Virus record (IMG/VR): IMGVR_UViG_3300048586_000924
Coordinates: 1-40,980 of that record
DNA: 40,980 bases
From: a virus
Strand: one strand, 5' to 3'
Below are positions 8,147 to 15,524 of this stretch, in pieces (the stretch's first letter is position 1; every line of letters starts with the position of its first letter). The notes below the pieces were generated by a model that saw only the letters and a program-made list of their open reading frames with translations, was not told the origin of the DNA and ran no database searches. Made by a program: the position numbers and the translations under genes.

Positions 8147-8722
8147 ATGCCCACCCAGCTTTCCCTCGCCGATCTCGACGTCGTTCACCCGCTCGCCGCG
8201 CGCTACGCGCGCCGCCTCTGCCGCACCCTCGGGCGGCCCAGCCATGAGCGGGAGGACATGGAGCAGGACATGCTGCTCGACCTCCTGACCCGGCTGCACG
8301 GCTTTGATCCGGCGCGCGGGACGTTGGCGGCCTTCGCCACGGTCTGCTTCCAGCACCGCGCGTCCCGTCTCGCGACCAGCCTTCGCCGCGAGAAGCGCGA
8401 ACGTCACGAGGCATCGCTGGATGACGCAGTGCCGGGCCAGGAGGAGGAGCTGACGCTCGCCGACATCATCCCCGAATCGGAGGGATATGCGGCGTGGTGC
8501 GGGCAGCAGACAGACGCGATGGCCGCCCTGGAACGCCGCCTCGATCTGGATCGCGCTGGCGCCGTCCTCGACCAGCGCGACCACAGCATCTGCGCAGCCC
8601 TGACGCAGTGCACGCCGCATGAGCTCGGCCAGCAGGGCCCGATGCCGCGGTCGGTCCTCTACCGCCGCATCCGCGAAATGCGCCTGAGGTTGCTCGCCGG
8701 CGGCATCGCCGCGGCGGCCTGA
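8147..8722 (+). CDS. Sigma-70-like factor, first gene of the early operon
   Basis: A 191-aa protein. Residues about 35-85 match sigma region 2 (a DMEQDMLLDLL helix, then GFDPARGTLAAFATVCFQ and a basic RRE segment). The C-terminus (about 150-185, LGQQGPMPRSVLYRRIREMRLRL) resembles the region-4 helix-turn-helix. A central spacer of about 60 residues is acidic (EEELTLADIIPESE). It could redirect host RNA polymerase to phage promoters. The start at 8147 is favoured by AGGAG at 8133-8137; a longer in-frame start at 8099 exists without such a site. It heads a rightward series of tightly packed replication genes. Confidence 0.7.
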   Translation: MPTQLSLADLDVVHPLAARYARRLCRTLGRPSHEREDMEQDMLLDLLTRLHGFDPARGTLAAFATVCFQHRASRLATSLRREKRERHEASLDDAVPGQEEELTLADIIPESEGYAAWCGQQTDAMAALERRLDLDRAGAVLDQRDHSICAALTQCTPHELGQQGPMPRSVLYRRIREMRLRLLAGGIAAAA

Positions 8723-8741
8723 GACGGATCGGCGAGGGGCT

Positions 8742-8758
8742 GGGTAGGGCTAAGTATG
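8742..8758 (+). repeat. 17-bp start-codon-overlapping repeat, copy 2
   Basis: GGGTAGGGCTAAGTATG, identical to the minus-strand copy at 6110-6126 and likewise ending in a gene's ATG (at 8756). The two copies face away from each other on either side of the lysogeny control region. Confidence 0.7.
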
Positions 8759-9097
8759 GACACCAACATCACCGACATCCGCGCAGTGTCGAAGCCTCTC
8801 ACCGAGGCGTCGCTCTGCACCTGGCTGGGCGCCGCGGCTCCCGGCGACAGCATCACCTATCACCGCGGCGCGCTCGCCCGGCAGGTCTGCCCGCAGTTGC
8901 AGTGCTTGCCCGAGCAGGAGCGCACTGCGCTGCAGCGCCTGGCGGCCCGCGCCTGGAAGCTTGCCGAGCTCGGCCTCGCGGATATCGTGCAGCGCCGGCA
9001 TGGCTACGAGGACTACGCCTACATCCTCGTGGCGCGTCGCCGTCCCCGCCGATACGCGTCGTCCATCCTGCCGCTGCTGCTCTCGGAGGCCGCGTGA
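8756..9097 (+). CDS. Unknown 113-aa early protein
   Basis: I do not recognise this protein. It has a short acidic N-terminus, a central part with two cysteines (about 45-50, QVCPQLQC) and a helical segment (QRLAARAWKLAELGLADIVQRRH) that could be a winged-helix-like fold. The C-terminus is basic (RRRPRRYA). Its stop overlaps the next ATG (TGATG), so it is coupled to the following gene. The shared 17-bp start signal links it to the 68-aa gene at 5906-6112. Confidence 0.6.
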   Translation: MDTNITDIRAVSKPLTEASLCTWLGAAAPGDSITYHRGALARQVCPQLQCLPEQERTALQRLAARAWKLAELGLADIVQRRHGYEDYAYILVARRRPRRYASSILPLLLSEAA

Positions 9098-9639
9098 TGG
9101 AGGCGCCCCGCACCAACCGCACGACCCTCGACGCGCTTCGGCACATGCCGGTGAGCGACGTGATCGCGCTCCCCGCCGAGCACCTGGCGCTGCTGCAGAC
9201 GGATGCGCGTGAGGCGCTGGACGCCGCCAAGCGCATGCAGGACTGGATCGAGGCCGCGATCGCGCTCCGCTATGAGCAGCGCGCCGTCGGCACCCGTGCC
9301 GCGGCCGGCAAGGACACTGGCACGGTCCGCTTCCAGGACGGCGCTGTCGACATCGCGGTCGACCTGCCGAAGCGGGTGGATTGGGACCAGACGCGGCTCG
9401 CCACGCTCGCCGAACAGATCCGCGCTGGCGGCGAGGATCCCGGCCAGTACGTCGAGGTCAGCTTCAAGGTCTCGGAGCGGGCCTATACCGCCTGGCCCGA
9501 TCGCATTCGCGCTGCTTTCGAGCCAGCACGCACCGTGCGGACGGGGCGCGCCACCTATCGCCTCGCCATCATGTCCGAGACGGCGCTGCGCGACAGCCCG
9601 CATGCCGACGGCATCATCCAGATGCGGGGAGGTCGCTGA
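9097..9639 (+). CDS. Unknown 180-aa early protein
   Basis: Not recognised. Residues 30-65 are strongly helical (HLALLQTDAREALDAAKRMQDWIEAAIALRYEQR) and likely form a coiled coil. The rest has alternating short strands with repeated VDLP/VSF segments and a conserved-looking ERAYTAWPDRIRAAFEPART stretch. The start at 9097 overlaps the previous stop (TGATG), and its own stop overlaps the next start in the same way. A longer frame upstream exists but lies over the preceding gene. Confidence 0.6.
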   Translation: MEAPRTNRTTLDALRHMPVSDVIALPAEHLALLQTDAREALDAAKRMQDWIEAAIALRYEQRAVGTRAAAGKDTGTVRFQDGAVDIAVDLPKRVDWDQTRLATLAEQIRAGGEDPGQYVEVSFKVSERAYTAWPDRIRAAFEPARTVRTGRATYRLAIMSETALRDSPHADGIIQMRGGR

Positions 9640-10463
9640 TGGCAGCTCTGCCGCTGGCGCAGGTTCGGTTTGACGCGGACTGCCAATCGCGCGTCTGCCT
9701 CGACGAGGAGACCGTCGCCGAATACGCCTTTCGCATGCGGGAAGGTGCGACCTTCCCGCCCATCACCGTGTTCTTCGACGGCTCAGAATACTGGCTGGCC
9801 GACGGCTTTCATCGCTACGCCGCCTGGAAGGGGCTCGCGCGCGAACGCGGGGATGAGGCGAGCGCCGAGGTGGCGGCCGAAATCCGCCAGGGCACGCGGC
9901 TGGACGCGGTCCGCCACGCGCTGTCGGCCAACGCGCATCACGGCAAGCGCCGCGAGCCGGGCGATTATCGCAAGGGCTACGTCATCGCGGTCCGCTGCGG
10001 CCTCTGTCAGGCGCATGAAGTGGAGGCGGTACGCCAACTGCTGGCCTGCTCCGAGCGCTGGGCGCGTGAGCTCACCGCCGAGGCGCGTGAGGGACTCGAT
10101 CGCGCACGAGACGGCCGCATCATCGAAGCCCGCCAGGCTGGCGAGCCGATGCGCCAGATTGCTGCGCGAGAGGGGGTCGATGCGGCGACGGTGAGCCGTG
10201 TTGCAAATCGGAAGCCTGCCGAAATGCAACACCTTCCCCCATCACCTCGGCCACTCCCGCCGGCTGTCGCCGCCCTCGATCGCCCGTCGCTCACCGCATG
10301 GTCGGATGCGATCTACGCCCTCGAAAAGCTCATCGATGCACTCGATGCCGCACAGAAATTCGGGGTGCCGCACAAGGCGATGCCCCGCGTGCAGGCGCTG
10401 ATCGCGCGCGCATCGGGCCTTCTCAACAACCTCGAATTGGAACCCGAACATGACGCTGCGTAA
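9639..10463 (+). CDS. ParB-like nuclease-domain protein
   Basis: A 274-aa protein. The N-terminal 110 residues match the ParB/Srx-type fold: substrate-site motif VAEYAFRMREGATFPPITVF, then YWLADGFHRYAAW, then the RHALSANAHHGKRRE basic motif. A helix-turn-helix follows at about 170-190 (MRQIAAREGVDAATVSRVANR) and a helical C-terminus. Such phage proteins bind DNA and may regulate transcription or partition-like functions; no role is proven. The start overlaps the previous stop by TGATG, and the end overlaps the next gene by 14 bp. Confidence 0.8.
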   Translation: MAALPLAQVRFDADCQSRVCLDEETVAEYAFRMREGATFPPITVFFDGSEYWLADGFHRYAAWKGLARERGDEASAEVAAEIRQGTRLDAVRHALSANAHHGKRREPGDYRKGYVIAVRCGLCQAHEVEAVRQLLACSERWARELTAEAREGLDRARDGRIIEARQAGEPMRQIAAREGVDAATVSRVANRKPAEMQHLPPSPRPLPPAVAALDRPSLTAWSDAIYALEKLIDALDAAQKFGVPHKAMPRVQALIARASGLLNNLELEPEHDAA

Positions 10464-10944
10464 TCTCCTGCGCGATATCGTCTCGGAACTCGACACTGAT
10501 GGTGGCGGCTTTCGCACGAACGAGGCTGCCAACCTGCTCTACGCCAAGGCCAGCGAAGGCCGCGTCGATATCCCGGGCCTCGTCGAACGGCTCGCGCGCC
10601 GCGGCGCGCGCGAAGAGGTCGCCAACTTCCGCCCCGAGCGTGAGGCGACCAAGCGTATGACCGAGGACGTGATGGTCGGCCAGCGCGATCTCGCCGAAGT
10701 CACGCAGGGCTTCGATCACTGGGTCACTGATATCGCAGCGCTCGACGAGGGCTGTGACGCGGTCCGCAAGCGGGTGCTGCGGATGACCCATCCCGAGTTC
10801 CTCCAGATGATCGAACTGCGTGAGCAAAAGGCCGCGCAGATGCGTGAATACGCCCGTCGCGCCCGCAAGGTTCTCGCCGACTTCCCGGAGTGGGCGGACA
10901 ACCCGCGCATGACGCTGGCCGACGTGCTGGGAGTCTCCGAATGA
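10450..10944 (+). CDS. Unknown 164-aa early protein
   Basis: Not recognised. The protein is largely helical, with a basic coiled-coil-like segment near the C-terminus (EQKAAQMREYARRARKVLADF). It sits directly before the Sak4-like ATPase genes, overlaps the ParB-like gene by 14 bp and is coupled by ATGA to the truncated ATPase copy. A role in the recombination module is inferred only from position. Confidence 0.6.
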   Translation: MTLRNLLRDIVSELDTDGGGFRTNEAANLLYAKASEGRVDIPGLVERLARRGAREEVANFRPEREATKRMTEDVMVGQRDLAEVTQGFDHWVTDIAALDEGCDAVRKRVLRMTHPEFLQMIELREQKAAQMREYARRARKVLADFPEWADNPRMTLADVLGVSE

Positions 10945-11111
10945 CGCTCCGCATCATCACCACTGACGAGCGACAGACCGAGGCGAGCGGCGTCAAGGCC
11001 GTGATCTTCGGCAAGAACGGCATCGGCAAGACCAGCATCCTCTTGGCGTGTTCGGTGCCGAGCCACCTGTTTCTCAGCAGTGGGAAGCCGGATCAGGGGC
11101 GTGAAGCCTGA
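10941..11111 (+). pseudogene. Truncated duplicate of the Sak4-like ATPase
   Basis: A 56-codon open frame whose first 32 residues match the start of the next gene at 25 of 32 positions, including the Walker A motif (FGKNGIGKT versus FGKSGIGKT). After the P-loop the sequence diverges into 24 unrelated residues ending at a TGA that overlaps the next ATG. The preserved frame, the ATGA coupling upstream and the TGATG coupling downstream suggest it is still translated. It is either a decayed tandem duplication or a short P-loop peptide with retained use. Confidence 0.7.
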
Positions 11112-11992
11112 TGACCCTTCGCATCATCACCGCCGACGAGCGGCAGGCCGAATTGCGCGGCATCAAGGCCGTGATCTTCGGCAAGAGCGGAATCGGCAAG
11201 ACCTACCTGCTGCTGACGCTCGATGACGGCACCACGCTGTTCATCGACCTGGAGGCCGGCGATCTCGCCGTACAGCACTGGCGCGGCACATCGATCCGCC
11301 CGCGCACCTGGGAGGAATGCCGCGACATCGCGCTGTTCCTGGCCGGCCCCAATCCGGCGCTGCGCGACGACCAGCCCTATTCCACCGCGCAATATGCCCG
11401 CGTCGTGCAGGCCTATGGCGACCCGGCTCGCATGGACGGCTTCGTCACCATCTTCGTGGACAGCATCACGGTCGCTGCGCGCCTTTGCTTTCAGTGGTGC
11501 CGTGGCCAGCCCGAGGCGCATTCCGAGAAGACAGGAAAGCCCGACCTTCGTGGCGCCTACGGGCTGCATGGCCGCGAGATGATCGCCTGGCTCACGCATC
11601 TGCAGCATGCGCGTGGCCGCAACGTGATCTTCGTCGGAATCCTCGACGAGAAGCTGGACGACTTCAATCGCCGCGTCTTCGTGCCGCAGATCGATGGCAG
11701 CAAGACCGGTCTCGAGCTGCCCGGCATCGTCGATCAAGTCATGACGCTGGCGGAGATCAAGACGGACGTCCCACCGGGTCAGCCCGTGGTGCCGTCCTTC
11801 CGGGGGCTCGTCTGCCAGACGCTGAACCCCTGGGGCTATCCGGCCAAGGATCGCTCCGGCCGTCTGGCCATGCTGGAGCCGCCACATCTCGGGCAGCTCT
11901 TCCAGAAAATCCGCACGCCGTCGGTGCCGATCGAGGCGCACGTCGCGCCGTCGCTCGCGCTGCCCGCCCCACCCACCATTCCCAACACCTGA
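11111..11992 (+). CDS. Sak4-like RecA-core ATPase (phage recombination)
   Basis: A 293-aa P-loop ATPase of the phage nucleotide-binding (AAA_24) group. Walker A is GKSGIGKT (about 25-32) and Walker B is FVTIFVDSIT (about 112-121); the GRNVIFVGILDEK strand follows. Only a RecA core is present, as in the single-strand annealing/recombination proteins of the Sak4 type. It is followed by an SSB-like gene, and an exonuclease gene lies downstream, matching a phage homologous recombination set. Assignment to Sak4 and not to a generic AAA_24 protein is inference from the neighbours. Confidence 0.75.
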   Translation: MTLRIITADERQAELRGIKAVIFGKSGIGKTYLLLTLDDGTTLFIDLEAGDLAVQHWRGTSIRPRTWEECRDIALFLAGPNPALRDDQPYSTAQYARVVQAYGDPARMDGFVTIFVDSITVAARLCFQWCRGQPEAHSEKTGKPDLRGAYGLHGREMIAWLTHLQHARGRNVIFVGILDEKLDDFNRRVFVPQIDGSKTGLELPGIVDQVMTLAEIKTDVPPGQPVVPSFRGLVCQTLNPWGYPAKDRSGRLAMLEPPHLGQLFQKIRTPSVPIEAHVAPSLALPAPPTIPNT

Positions 11993-12008
11993 CCGGAGGA
12001 GAAGCACC

Positions 12009-12665
12009 ATGGCTTCCTGGAACGATTACAACGACGCCCAGTCGAACCCCAACCTGATCCCCAAGGGCACCATCGTGCGGGTGCGCCTGACGATCCGCCC
12101 TGGCGGCTTCGACGACCCGACCCAGGGCTGGACGGGTGGTTATGCCACGCGCAGCAGCGCCGGTGCCGTCTATCTCAATGGCGAGTTCACCGTGCTGGAG
12201 GGGCCCTACGCCAAGCGGAAAATCTTCACGCTGATCGGGCTGTACAGCCCGAAGGGGCCGGAATGGGCGGGTATGGGCCGCAGCTTCCTGCGCGGGATGC
12301 TGAACTCCGCGCGCGGCATCTCCGACAAGGATGTCTCGCCGCAGGCACAGGCTGCGCGCCGCATCGGCGGCTTTGCGGATCTCGAGGGCTTGGAGTTCCT
12401 GGCAAAGATCGACCACGGCACGGATGCCGGCGGCGAGGCCAAGAACGAAATCCGCATGGCGGTGACCCCGGACCATCGGGATTACGCGAAGGCGATGGGA
12501 CGGCAGGCGGCACCGGCTGGTTACGCGGCACCGCAGCCTGCCTATGCCCCACCGGTGCCGGCTTACGCACCGCCGGCCGCGCCCGCCATGCACCAGGGCG
12601 CCTTCCCGGCTCCTGCGCAGCAGCCCGCCCCCGGCGCCGATCCCCGTCCCACCTGGGCGCGCTGA
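12009..12665 (+). CDS. SSB-like single-strand DNA-binding protein (candidate)
   Basis: A 218-aa protein. The first 155 residues are rich in beta-strand (GTIVRVRLTIRP, VYLNGEFTVLEGPYAKRKIF, FLAKIDHG), consistent with an OB-fold. The last 60 residues are a flexible Pro/Ala/Tyr/Gln tail, as in SSB proteins, though it ends in WAR and lacks the acidic tip. It lies 17 bp after the Sak4-like gene, and Sak4 proteins are reported to work with an SSB. A good ribosome site (GGAGGAG at 11996-12002) precedes the ATG. The OB-fold was not confirmed. Confidence 0.6.
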   Translation: MASWNDYNDAQSNPNLIPKGTIVRVRLTIRPGGFDDPTQGWTGGYATRSSAGAVYLNGEFTVLEGPYAKRKIFTLIGLYSPKGPEWAGMGRSFLRGMLNSARGISDKDVSPQAQAARRIGGFADLEGLEFLAKIDHGTDAGGEAKNEIRMAVTPDHRDYAKAMGRQAAPAGYAAPQPAYAPPVPAYAPPAAPAMHQGAFPAPAQQPAPGADPRPTWAR

Positions 12666-12681
12666 GGGAGGGCCGCACCGC

Positions 12682-14358
12682 ATGATGCTCCGCCCCCGCC
12701 AGAAGATCTTCGTCGAGCGCAGCCTCCGTGCGCTCGGCGAGCACGGCAATACCCTCGGCGTCGCCCCGACCGGTGCCGGCAAGACCATCATGTTGTCAGC
12801 GGCGGTGGGCGAGCATATCGGCAACGGCTCGGGAAAGGCCGCGGTCCTCGCGCATCGGGATGAGCTGACGGCTCAGAACCTGGCGAAGTTCCGCCGCGTG
12901 AATCCCGCCATCACCACCTCGGTCGTGGATGCCGGGCAAAAGTCGTGGGCAGGCCAGGTCACCTTTGCCATGGTGCCGACGCTGACGCGACAGGCGAACC
13001 TCGAGGCGATGCCGGCGCTGGATCTGCTGGTGATCGACGAGGCGCATCACGCCGTCGCTGACAGCTATCTGCGCATCATCTACCAGGCACGCCAGCGGAA
13101 TCCCGACTGCCGCATTTACGGTCTCACGGCCACGCCAAATCGCGGCGACAAGATCGGACTGCGCCAGGTCTTCTCCAACGTCGCGGACCAGATCCGCCTC
13201 GGCGAACTGATCGCCTCCGGCCACCTGGTACCACCCCGCACCTTCATCATCGATGTCGGCGTGCAGGATGAGCTCCGCGCAGTGCGGCGCAGCGGCGACG
13301 ATTTCGACATGGGCGAGGTTGCCCGCGTCATGGATACGGTGCCGGTCACCGACGCGGTGGTGCAGCATTGGCAGGAGAAAGCCGACGGCCGCCAGACCGT
13401 GGTGTTCTGCTCCACCGTCGCCCACGCCGAACATGTCGCCACCGCCTTCAACGCCGCCGGCGTGCCCACCGTGGTGGTCATCGGCGACATGCGCGAGGCT
13501 GAGCGCCGGTCTGTCCTGGCGGCCTACGCGTCCGGCGAGGCACGCATCGTGGTCAACGTCGCGGTGTTGACCGAGGGCTGGGACCACCCGCCGACCTCCT
13601 GCGTCATCCTGCTGCGGCCCAGCTCCTTCAAGTGCACGATGATCCAGATGGTCGGTCGCGGGCTGCGCACCGTCGATCCCACGGAGCATCCCGGCATCGT
13701 CAAGCGCGACTGCATTGTGCTCGACTTCGGCACCTCCTCGCAGATCCACGGCTGCCTGGAGCAGGATGTCGATCTCGACAGCCAGCCCGGCGAGGGCGAG
13801 CCGCCGACCAAGACCTGCCCGTCCTGCGAGGCCGAGGTGCCGATCGCGGTGATGGAGTGCCCGATCTGCGGCCACGCCTTCGAACCCCGCGGGCGCGAGA
13901 CGGCGCCGCTGGCCGACTTCATCATGACGGAGATCGATCTGCTCCGTCGCTCCGCGTTCCAATGGTGCGACCTGTTCGGTGATGACGCGGCACTGCTGGC
14001 CAATGGGTTCAACGGCTGGGCGGGTATCTTCTTCTTGAACGGGGCCTGGCACGCGGTTGGCGGCGCGAAGGAGGAGCGGCCCCGCCTGCTCTCCATCGGG
14101 GAGCGGCTGGTGGCGCTGGCCGCGGCGGATGACTGGCTGAACGCCTACGAGACGGACGAGAGCGCCCACAAGAGTCGGCGCTGGCTGCGCGAGGCGCCGA
14201 CCGAGCGGCAGCTGATCCACCTGCCACCGGAGGCGCGCGCTGATCTCGGCATGACCCGATATCAGGCATCCGCACTGCTGACCTTCAAGTTCAACAAGCA
14301 GGCGATCCGCAGCCTGGTGCGCAACGCGCAGCCCGCCGCGCTGGGCCAGGCTGCATGA
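12682..14358 (+). CDS. DEAD/DEAH-box superfamily 2 helicase with zinc finger
   Basis: A 558-aa SF2 helicase of the RecQ/UvrB-like phage type. Motif I is APTGAGKT (28-35), motif II DEAH (119-122), motif III GLTATPNR, motif V NVAVLTEGWDHP and motif VI QMVGRGLRT. A four-cysteine zinc ribbon (CPSC...CPIC) follows at about 378-396, then a C-terminal domain of about 160 residues of unknown role. It would unwind duplex DNA in replication or recombination. The start at 12682 is preceded by GAGGGAGGG; an upstream extension in this frame overlaps the SSB-like gene and has no helicase similarity. Confidence 0.9.
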   Translation: MMLRPRQKIFVERSLRALGEHGNTLGVAPTGAGKTIMLSAAVGEHIGNGSGKAAVLAHRDELTAQNLAKFRRVNPAITTSVVDAGQKSWAGQVTFAMVPTLTRQANLEAMPALDLLVIDEAHHAVADSYLRIIYQARQRNPDCRIYGLTATPNRGDKIGLRQVFSNVADQIRLGELIASGHLVPPRTFIIDVGVQDELRAVRRSGDDFDMGEVARVMDTVPVTDAVVQHWQEKADGRQTVVFCSTVAHAEHVATAFNAAGVPTVVVIGDMREAERRSVLAAYASGEARIVVNVAVLTEGWDHPPTSCVILLRPSSFKCTMIQMVGRGLRTVDPTEHPGIVKRDCIVLDFGTSSQIHGCLEQDVDLDSQPGEGEPPTKTCPSCEAEVPIAVMECPICGHAFEPRGRETAPLADFIMTEIDLLRRSAFQWCDLFGDDAALLANGFNGWAGIFFLNGAWHAVGGAKEERPRLLSIGERLVALAAADDWLNAYETDESAHKSRRWLREAPTERQLIHLPPEARADLGMTRYQASALLTFKFNKQAIRSLVRNAQPAALGQAA

Positions 14359-14364
14359 CTGGCC

Positions 14365-14757
14365 ATGCACAACCCAGTCCTACCATGCGCCATCTGCCGC
14401 CGCTCCACGCGTGGCTTTGGCTGGTTCGATCCGACACGGCGGCGACCACCACGCCCCACGACCGCCTTCTGCAGCATGGCTTGCCAGGCGCTGTGGACCA
14501 CCCTTGCCGCAAGGAGCGCACCTGCCGTGGTTGACCTCACTGAACAGGAACAGGCCGCCATCCGCGCCACCATGCGTCCCCTTGGCGAATGCCTGGGGGA
14601 GATCGGCTGGCAGACGCGGCTGATCGATCTGACTGAGCCCCAGGTGCTTACGCTGATCGAGGTGGCCGTCGGTGGCTTTCAGGATGCGATGCAGGCCACG
14701 GCCCGGCAGGTAAATGCCCCCCACCGCCCGCTCAGCGCCGCGGATGCTCCTTTCTGA
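14365..14757 (+). CDS. Small zinc-binding protein, DUF6511-like
   Basis: A 130-aa protein with an N-terminal four-cysteine site: CAIC (about 8-11), then GFGWFD, then FCSMAC (about 35-40). This is a treble-clef-like zinc finger. The remainder is helical (TEQEQAAIRATMRPLGECLGEIGW), and I associate it with DUF6511. Its end overlaps the exonuclease start by one base, so it may act with that enzyme or the helicase. Function unknown. Confidence 0.7.
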   Translation: MHNPVLPCAICRRSTRGFGWFDPTRRRPPRPTTAFCSMACQALWTTLAARSAPAVVDLTEQEQAAIRATMRPLGECLGEIGWQTRLIDLTEPQVLTLIEVAVGGFQDAMQATARQVNAPHRPLSAADAPF

Positions 14758-15524
14758 TGCTGGACCTCAACAGCCGCAGCCAGACCTCGATGCATGTGAA
14801 TGCTGCCATCGACGCGGTGCTGGTCGCCACCAACGCGGCCACGCCGCCGCGGACCTATCTCGGCGGCTCCCGCCTCGGCCATGCCTGCGAACGCGCGCTG
14901 CAATTTGAGTTCGTGAAGGCCCCGAAGGATGAGGGTTCCGATTTCGACGGCCGGCTGCTGCGCATCTTCGGGATCGGGCATGCGCTGGAGGATGTCGCCG
15001 TCGCCTGGCTGCGTGCCGCTGGCTTCGATCTCTACACCCGCCGCGGCGGCGGCGAGCATGGCGAGCAGTTCGGCTTCTCGGTCGCGGGCGGTCGCATCCG
15101 CGGCCACGTGGATGGCGTGTTGGCTGGCGGCCCCGCGATCCCCGGCATGGCATTCCCCGCGCTGTGGGAATGCAAGACCATGAACGCGAAGTCCTGGCGC
15201 GAGACGTCTAGCAAGGGCGTGGCGGCCAGCAAGCCGATCTACGCGGCGCAGATTGCGGTCTACCAGGCCTACATGGACGCCAGCGTCCCAGGCGTGGCGG
15301 ACAATCCGGCGCTGTTCACCGCCATCAATAAGGACACGGCGGAGCTGCATCACGAGCTGGTGCCGTTCAACGCGGAGCTGGCGCAGCGCATGTCGGACCG
15401 CGGCGTGCGCATCCTGGCCGCGACCGACGCGGGCGATCTCCTCCCGCGGATTGCCGCCCAGCCCGATCATTTCGAGTGTCGCTTCTGCCCCTGGGCCAAG
15501 CGCTGCTGGGCGTTGCCTGCATGA
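14757..15524 (+). CDS. PD-(D/E)XK exonuclease, RecB/Cas4-like with probable Fe-S cluster
   Basis: A 255-aa nuclease. The core is visible as GHVDG (catalytic Asp), WECKTM (Glu-x-Lys) and the QIAVYQAYM helix. Four cysteines are placed as in Cas4/AddB nucleases: one near residue 44 (HACERA) and three at the C-terminus (CRFCPWAKRC), likely holding a 4Fe-4S cluster. It would resect DNA ends for the Sak4-like annealing or recombination protein upstream. The stop overlaps the primase-helicase ATG. Metal and cluster binding are inferred from motifs. Confidence 0.85.
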   Translation: MLDLNSRSQTSMHVNAAIDAVLVATNAATPPRTYLGGSRLGHACERALQFEFVKAPKDEGSDFDGRLLRIFGIGHALEDVAVAWLRAAGFDLYTRRGGGEHGEQFGFSVAGGRIRGHVDGVLAGGPAIPGMAFPALWECKTMNAKSWRETSSKGVAASKPIYAAQIAVYQAYMDASVPGVADNPALFTAINKDTAELHHELVPFNAELAQRMSDRGVRILAATDAGDLLPRIAAQPDHFECRFCPWAKRCWALPA

